From NCBI RefSeq assembly GCF_000717915.1, contig NZ_JOCX01000024.1, positions 1-64,000 on the forward strand: a stretch of DNA of 64,000 nt, read 5' to 3'. Position 1 is the first letter of the stretch; every line of letters starts with the position of its first letter. Shown piece by piece: positions 16,483-25,544 of this stretch. The notes beneath the pieces are model-generated. The model had not been told where the DNA came from. It did no database searches and saw only the letters and a list, made by a program, of their open reading frames with translations. The stretch is from Streptomyces sp. NRRL S-244. Lineage in GTDB: Bacteria > Actinomycetota > Actinomycetes > Streptomycetales > Streptomycetaceae. Made by a program: the position numbers and the translations under genes.

Positions 16483-18782
16483 GCGCGGGCGTCCTGGAGG
16501 AGTGCGGGGCCGGGGGCGGGCTCGGAGCCGAGCACGATGTCCGTGTCGATGCCGTCGCCGTTGCCGTTGCCGTTGCCGTTGCCGTCGAAGCCGTCGTGCT
16601 CCGCGCCGCCGTCCTCGAAGCCCCTCTCTGCGTCCGTCTCGGGGAATTCGGGCTCCGCCGGTTCGATCCGGACCGCGCACACCTTGAACTCGGGCATGCG
16701 GCTGCGCGGGTCGAGGGCGTCGTTGGTGAGCAGGTTGGCCCGCCCGGCGCCCGGGAAGTGGAACGGCAGGAAGACGGTGTCGGCGCGCAGGGTGGGGTCC
16801 AGGCGCACCCGGGCGAGCGTGGTGCCGCGGGCGGAGCTGACCCGGGCGTGGCCGCCTTCGGTCAGCCCGGCCCGGGCGGCCGTGTCCGGATGGACCTCGA
16901 CGTGCGCCTCGGGGGCGGCGGCGGTCAGCTGCGGCACCCGTCGGGTCTGCGCACCGGACTGGTACTGGGCCAGGACCCGGCCCGTGGTGGCGTACAGCGG
17001 GTGCTCGGCGTGCGCTTCCTCGGCGGGCGGGCGGTGTTCCACCTCGGCGAAGCGGGCCCGGCCGTCGGGGTGGGCGAAGCGGTCGAGGAAGAGCCGCGGG
17101 GTGCCGGGGTGGGCGGCTTCGCCGTCGGGGGTGCGCGGGCAGGGCCAGTGGAGGGTCTCGCCCGCGTCGAGGCGGTCGTAGCCGATCCCGGAGTAGTCGG
17201 CGGGCCCGCCCCGGGAGGCGCGGGCCAACTCCTCGAACACGGACCGGGGTTCCGCCGGGTAGCGCTCGGGGAGGTCGCCCAGCCGGGTGGCGAGGGCGCG
17301 CAGTACGGCGAGGTCGGAGCGGGCCCCGGGCGGCGGGTCCAGCAGCCGGCGCCGGCGCAGGACGCGGCCTTCGAGGTTGGTCAGGGTGCCTTCCTCCTCG
17401 GCCCACTGGGTGACGGGCAGCACCACGTCGGCCATGCGCGCGGTCTCGGAGGGGACGAAGTCGGCGACGACGAGCAGGTCCAGGGAGGCCAGGCGCTCGG
17501 CGACGCGGTCGGCGCGCGGGGCGGAGACCACCGGGTTGGCGCCGAAGACGAGCAGGGCGCGCGGGCCGGTGTCGGTGCCGAGGGCGCTGAGGAGTTCGTA
17601 GGCGCTGCGGCCCGGCCCCGGGAGGACCTCGGGGTCGACGCCCCAGACCTGCGCCACGTGCGCGCGGGCCGCCGGGTCGGTGATCATCCGGTAGCCGGGC
17701 AGCTGGTCGGCCTTCTGGCCGTGCTCGCGGCCGCCCTGGCCGTTGCCCTGGCCGGTGAGGCAGCCGTATCCGCCGCCTTCGCGGCCGGGCAGGCCCAGGG
17801 CGAGCGCGATGTTGATGAAGGCGGCGACGGTGTCGGTGCCCTTGCTGTGCTGTTCGGCGCCGCGTCCGGTGAGGACGTACGCGCGGTCGGCGGCGGCGAG
17901 CATCCGCACGGCCTCGCGCTGGTCGCTGACGGGTACGCCGGTGACCTTCTCGACGCGTTCGGGCCACCAGGAGGCGGCGCGCTTCCACGCGGCTTCGAAG
18001 CCGGTGGTGCGGCGGTCCACGTAGGCCCGGTCGGTGTGGCCGTCGACGACGAGGATGTGCATCAGGCCGAGGGCGAGGGCCAGGTCGGTACCGGGGCGCG
18101 GCTGGAGGTGCAGGGCCGCGCGGGCGGCGGTGGGGGTGCGGCGGGGGTCGATGACGATCAGCCGGGCGGCGCTGAGGTGGCGCATCAGCGGGGGCATCGT
18201 CTCGGCCGGGTTGGCCCCGGCGAGCAGGATCGTGTCGGCGGCCGCGAGGTCGGTGACGGGGAAGGGCAGTCCGCGGTCCAGGCCGAACGCGGCGTTCCCG
18301 GCGGCGGCCGCCGAGGACATGCAGAAGCGGCCGTTGTAGTCGATCTGGCTGGTGCCGAGGGCGAGGCGGGCGAACTTGCCGAGGAGGTACGCCTTTTCGT
18401 TGGTGAGTCCGCCGCCGCCGAACACGCCGACGGCGTCGGGGCCGTGCTCGGCGCGGATCCGGGTGAGGGCGGCGGCCACCGTGTCGAGTGCGGTGTCCCA
18501 GTCGGTGGGGCGCAGGGTCCCGCCGGCGTCCCGGACCATGGGGGTCTTGATCCGGTCGGGGGTGGTGAGCAGGGCGGGGGCGGTCCAGCCCTTCTGGCAC
18601 AGGCCCCCGCTGTTGACGGGGAACTCCGGGTCGGGCCGGACGTCGGCTCCGCCCGGCCCGTCCGCTCCGCCCGCCGCGTCGGCGCGGCTCAGCAGGGTGC
18701 CGCATTGCAGGGCGCAGTACGGGCAGTGGGTCCGTACGGTCCCGGACTCGTCGGCGTCGGCGGGCCCGGGCCGGTCAGACAC
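16479..18782 (-). CDS. nasA: Assimilatory-type nitrate reductase catalytic subunit
   Basis: 767 residues. The N-terminal [4Fe-4S] motif is HCPYCALQCG with the fourth Cys in LCQKGW (Cys 20, 23, 27, 62). The bis-MGD molybdopterin oxidoreductase fold follows, with the likely Mo-ligand Cys in GRFCMSSA (about 153). The segments GANPAETMPPLMRHL, GQGNGQGGREHGQKADQLPG and TQWAEEEGTLTNLEGRVLRR are typical of the Nas/Nap branch. It should reduce nitrate to nitrite in the cytoplasm; no signal peptide is seen. Near the C-terminus is an unusual Asn-Gly run from a GCCGTT tandem repeat (about 16556-16585). It sits between the transporter and FAD subunit genes with short overlaps, downstream of the nitrite-forming CreD/CreE pair. 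I infer that it supplies nitrite to the biosynthetic pathway. Confidence 0.88.
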   Translation of the reverse strand: MSDRPGPADADESGTVRTHCPYCALQCGTLLSRADAAGGADGPGGADVRPDPEFPVNSGGLCQKGWTAPALLTTPDRIKTPMVRDAGGTLRPTDWDTALDTVAAALTRIRAEHGPDAVGVFGGGGLTNEKAYLLGKFARLALGTSQIDYNGRFCMSSAAAAGNAAFGLDRGLPFPVTDLAAADTILLAGANPAETMPPLMRHLSAARLIVIDPRRTPTAARAALHLQPRPGTDLALALGLMHILVVDGHTDRAYVDRRTTGFEAAWKRAASWWPERVEKVTGVPVSDQREAVRMLAAADRAYVLTGRGAEQHSKGTDTVAAFINIALALGLPGREGGGYGCLTGQGNGQGGREHGQKADQLPGYRMITDPAARAHVAQVWGVDPEVLPGPGRSAYELLSALGTDTGPRALLVFGANPVVSAPRADRVAERLASLDLLVVADFVPSETARMADVVLPVTQWAEEEGTLTNLEGRVLRRRRLLDPPPGARSDLAVLRALATRLGDLPERYPAEPRSVFEELARASRGGPADYSGIGYDRLDAGETLHWPCPRTPDGEAAHPGTPRLFLDRFAHPDGRARFAEVEHRPPAEEAHAEHPLYATTGRVLAQYQSGAQTRRVPQLTAAAPEAHVEVHPDTAARAGLTEGGHARVSSARGTTLARVRLDPTLRADTVFLPFHFPGAGRANLLTNDALDPRSRMPEFKVCAVRIEPAEPEFPETDAERGFEDGGAEHDGFDGNGNGNGNGDGIDTDIVLGSEPAPGPALLQDARA

Positions 18783-20196
18783 GGACGTCCTCCGGGCGGG
18801 TGGCGGCGGCGGCCGTCCGCTGCTCGTGCTGCGGGGCCGGGACCGGGGCGCCGGCCCGCTCGCGGCGTACGTACACCGTCCAGACGACGGCGGCGCAGAG
18901 GGCGTAGTAGCCGAGGAAGGACAGGAAGGCGGGGGTGCCGTTGCTCGCGCCGCCGCTGTAGGCGCCGCGGAAGGCGAGGTTGATGGCGACTCCGCCGAGC
19001 GCGCCGATCGCGCCCGAGATGCCGATGGCGGCGCCCGACAGGCGACGGGCGACGGCGAAGGCCCGGGTGGCGTCCTGGCCGTCCACGATGCGGGCCTCGG
19101 CCTGGCGGGTGAAGACCGCGGGGATCAGCTTGTAGGTGGAACCGTTGCCGATGCCGCTGAGGACGAACAGGGCGGTGAAACCGGCGATGAAGATCGTCAG
19201 GGAGTCGCGTGCCGAGGCGAGGAGCAGCACCCCGGTGCCGGCGCCCATGCCGGCGAAGGTGATGAGGGTGACGCGGGCGCCGCCGAACCGGTCGGCGAGC
19301 CAGCCGCCGAGGGGGCGGGAGAAGGAGCCGAGCAGCGGGCCGAGGAAGGTGTACGAGGCCGCCTGGAGCGGGGTGGAGCCGAACTGGGTCTGCAGGACCA
19401 GGCCGAAGGCGAAGCCGTAGCCGATGAACGAGCCGAAGGTGCCGATGTAGAGGAGCGAGATGAGCCAGGTGTCGCGCTGGCCGAGGGCCTCGCGCTGGGC
19501 GCCCGGGTCGGTCCGTACGGTCGCGATGTTGTCCATCTTCAGCGCGCAGACGAGGGAGACGAGCACGATGAGCGGCAGGTAGCAGGCGGCGATGTACGCC
19601 GGGTGGGTGTCGCCCGCGGTGGAGATGACGAGCAGGCCCAGCAGCTGGACGGCGGCGACGCCGAGGTTGCCGCCGCCCGCGTTGAGGCCGAGGGCCCAGC
19701 CCTGGTGGCGGCGCGGGAAGAAGCCGGTGATGTTGGTCATGGAGGAGGCGAAGTTGCCGCCGCCGACCCCGCCGAGGGCGCTGATCAGCAGGAACACCCA
19801 CAGCGGGGTGCCGGGGCGCTGGATGAAGTACACGGTGAGCGTGGCGGGCACCAGCAGGATCGCGGAGGCGAAGACGGTCCAGTTGCGGCCGCCGAACCGG
19901 GTGACGGCGTAGCTGTACGAGGGGCGCAGGAGGGCGCCGACGAGCGTGGGGGTGACGACGAGGAGGAACTTCTCGTCGGGCGCGAAGCCGAGGCCGATCC
20001 GGGGCGTCATGAACAGCACCAGGACCGACCACATGCTCCAGATGGAGAAGCCGATGTGCTCGGAGACGACGGACAGGTAGAGGTTGCGCCGGGCGATGCG
20101 CTTGCCGCCCCGCTCCCAGTACTGCTCGTCCTCGGCGTCCCAGTCCTCGATCCAGCGCCCCTTGGCTGATCGCGTGGCTGCTCTCGCGGCACTCAT
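18775..20196 (-). CDS. NarK-type nitrate/nitrite MFS transporter
   Basis: 473 residues with about 12 helices. Segments typical of the NNP family are present: ALGGVGGGNFASSMTNITGF (about 145-165), a nitrate-signature type sequence, and ALGLNAGGGNLGVAAVQLLG, the second glycine-rich signature. The family moves nitrate in and/or nitrite out. Its stop overlaps the nitrate reductase start region by 8 bases, so the two are coupled. It lies directly downstream of the lyase gene, which joins nitrate uptake to the aspartate-nitrosuccinate genes. Confidence 0.85.
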   Translation of the reverse strand: MSAARAATRSAKGRWIEDWDAEDEQYWERGGKRIARRNLYLSVVSEHIGFSIWSMWSVLVLFMTPRIGLGFAPDEKFLLVVTPTLVGALLRPSYSYAVTRFGGRNWTVFASAILLVPATLTVYFIQRPGTPLWVFLLISALGGVGGGNFASSMTNITGFFPRRHQGWALGLNAGGGNLGVAAVQLLGLLVISTAGDTHPAYIAACYLPLIVLVSLVCALKMDNIATVRTDPGAQREALGQRDTWLISLLYIGTFGSFIGYGFAFGLVLQTQFGSTPLQAASYTFLGPLLGSFSRPLGGWLADRFGGARVTLITFAGMGAGTGVLLLASARDSLTIFIAGFTALFVLSGIGNGSTYKLIPAVFTRQAEARIVDGQDATRAFAVARRLSGAAIGISGAIGALGGVAINLAFRGAYSGGASNGTPAFLSFLGYYALCAAVVWTVYVRRERAGAPVPAPQHEQRTAAAATRPEDVRV

Positions 20197-20218
20197 GACC
20201 TGGTTTCTCCCTTGTCTG

Positions 20219-21721
20219 TCAGAGGGTTGGTCCGGGGGGTGGGGAATGCGACGGGGTCTGCTGCGGGGTCTGCCGCGGCTCGGCCGGTACGTCGGCCAGC
20301 GCGCGGTCGACGAGGGCGCGGTCGACGAGGGCGCGGTCGACGAGGGCGCCGGCGGCGCCGCTGTACCCGGCCGGGTCGCACAGCTGCGCGATGTACTGCG
20401 CGTCGAGTCCGTGCCCGGCCCCGGACATCCCGGTGAGCACGGCGCCCAGGGGCTGCCCGCTCCCGGCGGCGGCGGCCGAGGCCTCGGTCAGCAGCTGCTT
20501 CGCGGCGGCCTTGCCCAGGCGCGGGGCGAGGCGGGCCGCGATGCGCTCGGAGACCACCTGGCCGCCGGTGAGGTCGAGGTTCTCGCGCATCCGGCCGGGC
20601 CGGACCTCCAGCCCCTCGGCGAGTTCCACCGCGGTGTGGGCGGCGCCGCCGGCCAGCCGCAGGCACTCGCGCAGCAGTTGCCACTCGGCGTGCCAGACGC
20701 CGGCGGCGCGCTCGTCCTCGGTGACCAGGCACTGGGTCAGTCCGGCGGCGATCACCGGGACCTGGAGGGCCGCCGCGCGGATCAGCGTGGCGAGCACCGG
20801 GTTGCGCTTGTGCGGCATGGCGGAGGAGCTGCCGCGGCCGGCTGCGGTGGGTTCGGCGACCTCGCCCACCTCGGTCCGGGTCAGCGCCTGCACGTCGACC
20901 GCGATCTTGCCGAGGGCGCCGGCGGTGAAGGCGAGCGCGGCGGCGAGATCGGCGAGCGGGGTGCGCAGCGCGTGCCAGGGCAGCACCGGGCGGGCGAGTC
21001 CGGTCTCGGCGGCGAAGGCGTCGACGAGCCGGTCGAGGTAGGGGTGGGCGGTGTCGGCGGCCACGTCGGGGCGGTCGATGTCGGCGTATTCGAGGTAGCC
21101 GGCGAGGGTGCCGGCGGCCCCGCCGAGCGAGACCGGCAGGCCCTCGTCCAGGACGCGGGCGAGGCGGGCGTCGGCGTCGAGGACGAGGGCGCGCCAGCCC
21201 GCGGCCTTGAGTCCGAAGGTGGTGGGGACGGCGTGCAGGGCCAGGGTGCGGCCCGCCATGAGGGTGTCGCGGTGGGTGTGCGCGAGGCCCGCCAGGGCCT
21301 GCGCGGTCCGGGCGAGGTCCGCCCGGATCAGGCGCAGGGCCCTGGCGGCCACCAGCATGGCGCCGGTGTCGAAGATGTCCTGGCTTGTGGAGCCCCGGTG
21401 GACGAAGTCCGCGGCTTGCGGGTCGATGCCGCGGACCACCGCGGTGAGGGCCTGGACCAGGCCCACCACCGGGTTCGCGGTCTCCCGCGAGGCGAGCGCG
21501 AGGGCCCTCACGTCGAACCGCTCGGCCCGGGCGGCCTCGGTGATGGTGGCCGCGGCGGCCCCCGGAAGGGTGCCGAGGCTCGCCTGGGCCCGGGCCAGGG
21601 CGGCCTCGGCGTCGAGCATGGCCTGGAGCCATGCCCGGTCGCCGACGGCCGCCTCGACCGGGGTGCCGGCCCGCACCGGAGAGAGCAGGCCGGCGTCCAC
21701 GAGAAGGCCCTCGCCGGTCAT
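20219..21721 (-). CDS. Nitrosuccinate lyase, CreD-like
   Basis: 500 residues from the ATG at 21721, overlapping the stop of the CreE-like gene. It belongs to the aspartase/fumarase superfamily, with the signature GSSSAMPHKRNP near residue 300 and HRGSTSQDIFDTGAM near 115. Homologues paired with a CreE-type enzyme release nitrite and fumarate from nitrosuccinate (CreD of cremeomycin, FzmL of fosfazinomycin). Relatives such as carboxymuconate cycloisomerase or adenylosuccinate lyase are possible by sequence alone, but the gene pair makes the nitrosuccinate role much more likely. The C-terminus carries three 5-residue repeats VDRAL, encoded by a 15-base tandem repeat. Confidence 0.88.
   Translation of the reverse strand: MTGEGLLVDAGLLSPVRAGTPVEAAVGDRAWLQAMLDAEAALARAQASLGTLPGAAAATITEAARAERFDVRALALASRETANPVVGLVQALTAVVRGIDPQAADFVHRGSTSQDIFDTGAMLVAARALRLIRADLARTAQALAGLAHTHRDTLMAGRTLALHAVPTTFGLKAAGWRALVLDADARLARVLDEGLPVSLGGAAGTLAGYLEYADIDRPDVAADTAHPYLDRLVDAFAAETGLARPVLPWHALRTPLADLAAALAFTAGALGKIAVDVQALTRTEVGEVAEPTAAGRGSSSAMPHKRNPVLATLIRAAALQVPVIAAGLTQCLVTEDERAAGVWHAEWQLLRECLRLAGGAAHTAVELAEGLEVRPGRMRENLDLTGGQVVSERIAARLAPRLGKAAAKQLLTEASAAAAGSGQPLGAVLTGMSGAGHGLDAQYIAQLCDPAGYSGAAGALVDRALVDRALVDRALADVPAEPRQTPQQTPSHSPPPGPTL
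20301..20345. repeat. Three perfect 15-bp tandem repeats in the lyase C-terminus
   Basis: The unit GCGCGGTCGACGAGG occurs three times without change at 20301, 20316 and 20331. It is in frame within the lyase gene and encodes repeated VDRAL. Perfect copies suggest recent slippage. Confidence 0.85.
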
Positions 21722-23706
21722 ACGATCACGCCGGGCAGGGTGTCCTCGGCCGAATCGTCGGCCACCGCGCGGATCCCGGCCGGGAGGCTCGCGAGCGGCG
21801 GCAGGGCCAGGACGGCGCGGGCGATGGCGTCGGAGTCGCCGAGCGTCACCGAGTCCACCCCGGGCCGGATGCCCGCCGCCGTGACCCAGTGCACGGACTC
21901 GGTCGGCACCCCGTAGGCGAAGCGGCGCGCGTGGGCGGTGCCGCGGGCGTCGATGAGCCGGTACGGGCGCTCGGTGACCGCGAGGCCGCCGGTCTGGTAG
22001 CCGCCCTGCTCGCCCGAGATGACGTACGGCTTGGCCTGGTCGGTGTCCAGCAGGTGCTGGAGCAGCGGGTCGGAGGTGCGCCGCAGGTCGGGCTCGGGCA
22101 GCCGGGACTCGATGAGCACCTGCGCCTTGATCTGCGGGCCGGGCACGGACGTGGACGCGGCCACGTACGTCTGCGTGTCGGTGTCGATGCGGACCTGGGT
22201 GCCGGGGCCGGTGATCGTGAGGACGCCGGCCTCGATGAGGGCGATCATCTCCTCGATGCGGGAGGCCGGCGGGCCGATGGAGAGGAAGCCGTTGAGCGGG
22301 GTGTACCAGCCCTCCAGGTCGTCGCGGTGCGAGTCGCCGTCGAGACCGCCGTGGTCGACGGCGAGCCGGACCTCGTTGCGCAGGTCGCGCAGGACGTCCA
22401 GGGCCGACTTGATCGGGCCGCTCAGGTTGCCCTGGCGGGCGGCGGCGACGTCGGCCGCGAGGTACGCCACCAGCCAGCTCTGGAAGGCGTCGCGGTCGGC
22501 GAACTGCGTGTCGCCGTACGGGACGGAGAGCTTCTCCCAGCTCCAGTGCTGCTCCTCGGGGATGCCGTACTCGGCGAGCAGCCAGCCGCGGGACTCGGCG
22601 TCCTCGGTCTCCAGGTAGCGCTCGGTGAACGCCTCGCGCTCCTCCGGCTGGCCGTTGGCGGCGAGCAGGGCACCGTAGTAGACGCTCTCGACCTCGAGGG
22701 AGATGAAGGGCCACAGGTCTTCCTTGAAGGTGACCCTGCCCCCGGCGGCGGCGCGCTCGCGCAGGGCGCGCACGTAGTCCGGGGTCAGCAGCTTGGGGTA
22801 GTAACGGCCGTACGCGCCCTTCTCGTTGTCGCCGCGGGCGTGGTACGGGATGCCTCGCCGGGAGAAGGCGTACAGCCGGGGCTCCTGCCCGGACGGCTGG
22901 TAGCCGAGCTTGCCGTCCTCGTCGCGGACGAAGGCGCCGCCGCGGCCGTGGCTGAACAGCGCCATGTAGTCGAAGAAGTTCAGGCCCAGGCCGCGGATGA
23001 GCACGGTCTGGCCGGGCTTGATCTGCGCGAGGTCCTTGTCGGCGGGGTTGCCCGGCGTCAGGTAGGTCAGGTAGTGGATGCGCGCCAGGGAGGCGGTGCG
23101 CGCCTCGCGCGGGGTCAGGCGGGCCGGGACGTGGCCCTGCGCCAGGATGATGGCGTCGAGGTCGTTCAGGCGGGTGCCGTCCTGCAGCCGGACGCCCTGC
23201 GGGCCGCCGGGGATGCCCAGGGTGTCGGCGACGGCCACGGCGCGGGAGCGGTGGACGTGGACGGTGACGTGCTTGGGGGCACCGACGATGACGCGCTGGA
23301 AGCACTCGCTGAGGTAGTTGCCGTAGAAGGCGCGGGTGGGGTACGTGTCCGGGCCCATGGCCGCGGCCTCGGCGAGGGTGCCCTCGTCGTAGTCCCCGAA
23401 CTGGCCCAGCACCGAGAGGGACTTGGCCCACTCGTACAGGCTGGGGCCGGGCTCGATCGGGCCGTCGATCTTGCAGCTCTCGTCGGTGTAGACGGTGATC
23501 TGGCAGGCGACGGTGTTCATCAGCAGGTGGCGGGACTGGCCGGAGCGCCAGACCTGGCCGGCGCCGGGCGCGGCCGGGTCCACGACGTGGATGGCGACCG
23601 AGTCGTGGACGGGGTTCTCCCGCTCGTTGGCGACCAGGCGCTCGACGACGGACAGGCCGCGGGGGCCGGCGCCGACGACGGCTATCTCTACGGACGAGCT
23701 GCTCAT
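21718..23706 (-). CDS. Nitrosuccinate synthase, CreE-like flavin monooxygenase
   Basis: 662 residues, the length I recall for CreE. GGAG precedes the ATG. The FAD motif is VEIAVVGAGPRGLSVVERL at the N-terminus. MNTVACQITVYTDES near 60, FYGNYLSECFQRV near 125 and the second nucleotide-type motif VLIRGLGLNFFDYMALFSHG near 240 are features of the FAD/NAD(P)-binding domain family found in CreE and FzmM. CreE oxidises the amine of L-aspartate stepwise to nitrosuccinate with FAD, NADPH and O2. The coupled lyase gene downstream releases nitrite. The assignment depends on the pairing and overall resemblance rather than on a unique motif. Confidence 0.88.
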   Translation of the reverse strand: MSSSSVEIAVVGAGPRGLSVVERLVANERENPVHDSVAIHVVDPAAPGAGQVWRSGQSRHLLMNTVACQITVYTDESCKIDGPIEPGPSLYEWAKSLSVLGQFGDYDEGTLAEAAAMGPDTYPTRAFYGNYLSECFQRVIVGAPKHVTVHVHRSRAVAVADTLGIPGGPQGVRLQDGTRLNDLDAIILAQGHVPARLTPREARTASLARIHYLTYLTPGNPADKDLAQIKPGQTVLIRGLGLNFFDYMALFSHGRGGAFVRDEDGKLGYQPSGQEPRLYAFSRRGIPYHARGDNEKGAYGRYYPKLLTPDYVRALRERAAAGGRVTFKEDLWPFISLEVESVYYGALLAANGQPEEREAFTERYLETEDAESRGWLLAEYGIPEEQHWSWEKLSVPYGDTQFADRDAFQSWLVAYLAADVAAARQGNLSGPIKSALDVLRDLRNEVRLAVDHGGLDGDSHRDDLEGWYTPLNGFLSIGPPASRIEEMIALIEAGVLTITGPGTQVRIDTDTQTYVAASTSVPGPQIKAQVLIESRLPEPDLRRTSDPLLQHLLDTDQAKPYVISGEQGGYQTGGLAVTERPYRLIDARGTAHARRFAYGVPTESVHWVTAAGIRPGVDSVTLGDSDAIARAVLALPPLASLPAGIRAVADDSAEDTLPGVIV

Positions 23707-23800
23707 GCGTTTTCTCCGATGCTGTGGGGATGCGGGGTGGGAGCCGGGTCTGCGCGGTGGTGGGCCGGGCGCGGTGGCGCGGCGGAGTTCACCGGGGCGC

Positions 23801-25447
23801 TCATGCGGCGTCGGCTTTGACCTCGGTTCCGGTTTCGGTTTCGGCTCCGGCCTCGGCTCCGGTCGCGCTGTCCGCGCCGTCCGCGCCGTCCGCACCGCCC
23901 GCGACCAGTCGGGCGAGTTCGAGGCGCTTGATCTTGGTGGTGGCCGTCTGCGGGACGTCCTCGAGGCGCCACTGGACCGGGGCGGCGAGCTTCGGCAGGC
24001 CGATGACCGCGGACTTCCACGCGATCAGGTCGAGTGGCTTGTCGTCGCGCGTGCACACCACGGGGACCGGGACGCCGTCGGCGCCGGGGATGATGATGAC
24101 CTCGATGAGCTCGTGCAGCCGGGTGAAGAGCTTGTCCTCGATCTCCAGGGTCGATCCGATGCCCGGGATCTCGTCGACCTCGCGGTCGAGCAGGTGCAGG
24201 CAGCCCCACTTGGTGCGGTAGCCGAGGTCGCCCATGCGCCACCAGCCGTCGTTGACCTGCTTCTCCCAGCGCTCGTGCTCGGAGAGGTAGGTGATGATGC
24301 GGCCGTCGGACTTGATCTCGATGAAGCCGGGGTTCGTCTTGGTGACGGGGTTGCCGTCGCGGCTGACGACGCGGACGCCGGTCATGCCGGGGAACGGTGA
24401 TCCCACGCAGCGGCCGTCGAAGTCCGCGCCGCCCTTGCGGGTGTAGGTGCGGGCCGCGATGGGGCCGACCTCGCTCTGGCCGTAGGCCTGGGCGAAGAGC
24501 GGGTTGCGGCGCTTGGTGGCGTTCAGCAGGATGCTGACGGTGCGCGGGTGGATCGCGTCGAACGTCGAGCTGTAGTACTTGACGTTCGAGAGCGGGCCGC
24601 GCGGGTCGTCGGCCAGTGCCTCCCAGCGCAGGAAGGTGTTGGGGTGGGCCTCGATGAACCCGGGCGGGACCTGGGAGAAGATGTCGCCGACGGTCTCCGG
24701 GTCGTCCTCCTTGAGGACGATCAGGGTGTGGCCCTGGAGGATCGAGATCGGCATCGCCGTGAACATCCGCGAGTGGACGAACGAGACGTGCACGGCGACG
24801 GGTTCGCGCTTGGCGACGGCCGAGAAGACGGTGGCCTGCGGGCGGTAGCGGGCCTCGAAGGTGTGGCCGGTGTGGACGGCGAGCTTCGGGGTTCCGGTGG
24901 TTCCCGAGGTGTGCGTGATCAGGGTGGGGTGGTCCGGCGGCATCGGGATGGCCGGGACGCGGGTGGCACCCGCGAGCGAGGCCAGTTCGATGGCCTTGCC
25001 GAAGGAACCCGTGGTCAGCAGCACCTCGGCCGTGATGTCGAAGATCTCGGCCGGCAGGTTGTGGTCGAGCTTTTCCTGGTCGGTGATCAGGAAGGGCCGG
25101 TCGATGCGGCGGACCAGCGTCGCGACCGTCTCGCCGTCCAGCTTCGGGGACAGCAGGGCCGGGATCGCGCCGATGCGGGCGATCGCGCAGGCCAGCAGGG
25201 AGATGTCGAAGCCGTCGGACTTGTGCACGACGACGTGGTGGTTGGGCCGTACGCCGACCGACCACAGACGGGAGGCGAAGTCGTCGATCAGGTCCGCGAG
25301 TTCGGTGAAGGTGGGGCGGCGCCCGAGCTGCGGGGCGATGTCCAGGTCGTGGTCCATGACCACGAGGCCCGCAGGGGTGCGGGCGGCCGCTCGGTCGAAG
25401 AGCGTACCCAGCCGGATGCCCTTGTTTCCTATGCGCTGGAGAAGCAT
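23801..25447 (-). CDS. AMP-forming ligase, CreM-like, copy 2
   Basis: 548 residues. ANL motifs: THTSGTTGTPKLAVHT near 177, YGQSEVGPIAART near 323 and the catalytic Lys in TTKIKRLELA near 503. After residue 510 an Ala/Gly/Glu/Thr-rich tail of about 35 residues is encoded by short repeats. It is homologous throughout to the ligase at 10565. It lies directly upstream of the CreE- and CreD-like genes in the same operon, which makes it the better candidate for the nitrite-using diazotase; CreM is the precedent. Adenylation of nitrite followed by transfer to an aryl amine is the known chemistry of that type. An acyl-CoA ligase role cannot be excluded. Confidence 0.82.
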   Translation of the reverse strand: MLLQRIGNKGIRLGTLFDRAAARTPAGLVVMDHDLDIAPQLGRRPTFTELADLIDDFASRLWSVGVRPNHHVVVHKSDGFDISLLACAIARIGAIPALLSPKLDGETVATLVRRIDRPFLITDQEKLDHNLPAEIFDITAEVLLTTGSFGKAIELASLAGATRVPAIPMPPDHPTLITHTSGTTGTPKLAVHTGHTFEARYRPQATVFSAVAKREPVAVHVSFVHSRMFTAMPISILQGHTLIVLKEDDPETVGDIFSQVPPGFIEAHPNTFLRWEALADDPRGPLSNVKYYSSTFDAIHPRTVSILLNATKRRNPLFAQAYGQSEVGPIAARTYTRKGGADFDGRCVGSPFPGMTGVRVVSRDGNPVTKTNPGFIEIKSDGRIITYLSEHERWEKQVNDGWWRMGDLGYRTKWGCLHLLDREVDEIPGIGSTLEIEDKLFTRLHELIEVIIIPGADGVPVPVVCTRDDKPLDLIAWKSAVIGLPKLAAPVQWRLEDVPQTATTKIKRLELARLVAGGADGADGADSATGAEAGAETETGTEVKADAA

Positions 25448-25544
25448 GGCCTCGTTCTCTCAAGAGTGTCTTCGATGGCGTACGGGGATTGGGCCGGCAC
25501 CGGGTGGGAGGCCGGTGCCGGCGTCCGGGTGCGACAACGCAGGC

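Noticed and set aside
13753..17181. A 1142-codon open frame on the plus strand opposite the nitrate reductase operon
   Set aside because: Antisense artefact of high GC codon bias. It has no protein motifs, while the minus strand encodes the FAD proteins and nitrate reductase with complete motifs.
15034..18705. A 1223-codon minus-strand frame apparently joining two proteins
   Set aside because: Only its last 482 codons (from the ATG at 16482) code for the NasC-like protein. The earlier part is a shifted frame of the nitrate reductase gene.
20219..23431. A possible fusion of CreE-like and CreD-like proteins
   Set aside because: The upstream part of this frame is a wrong-frame reading of the CreE-like gene. 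The two proteins are separate genes overlapping by ATGA at 21718-21721.
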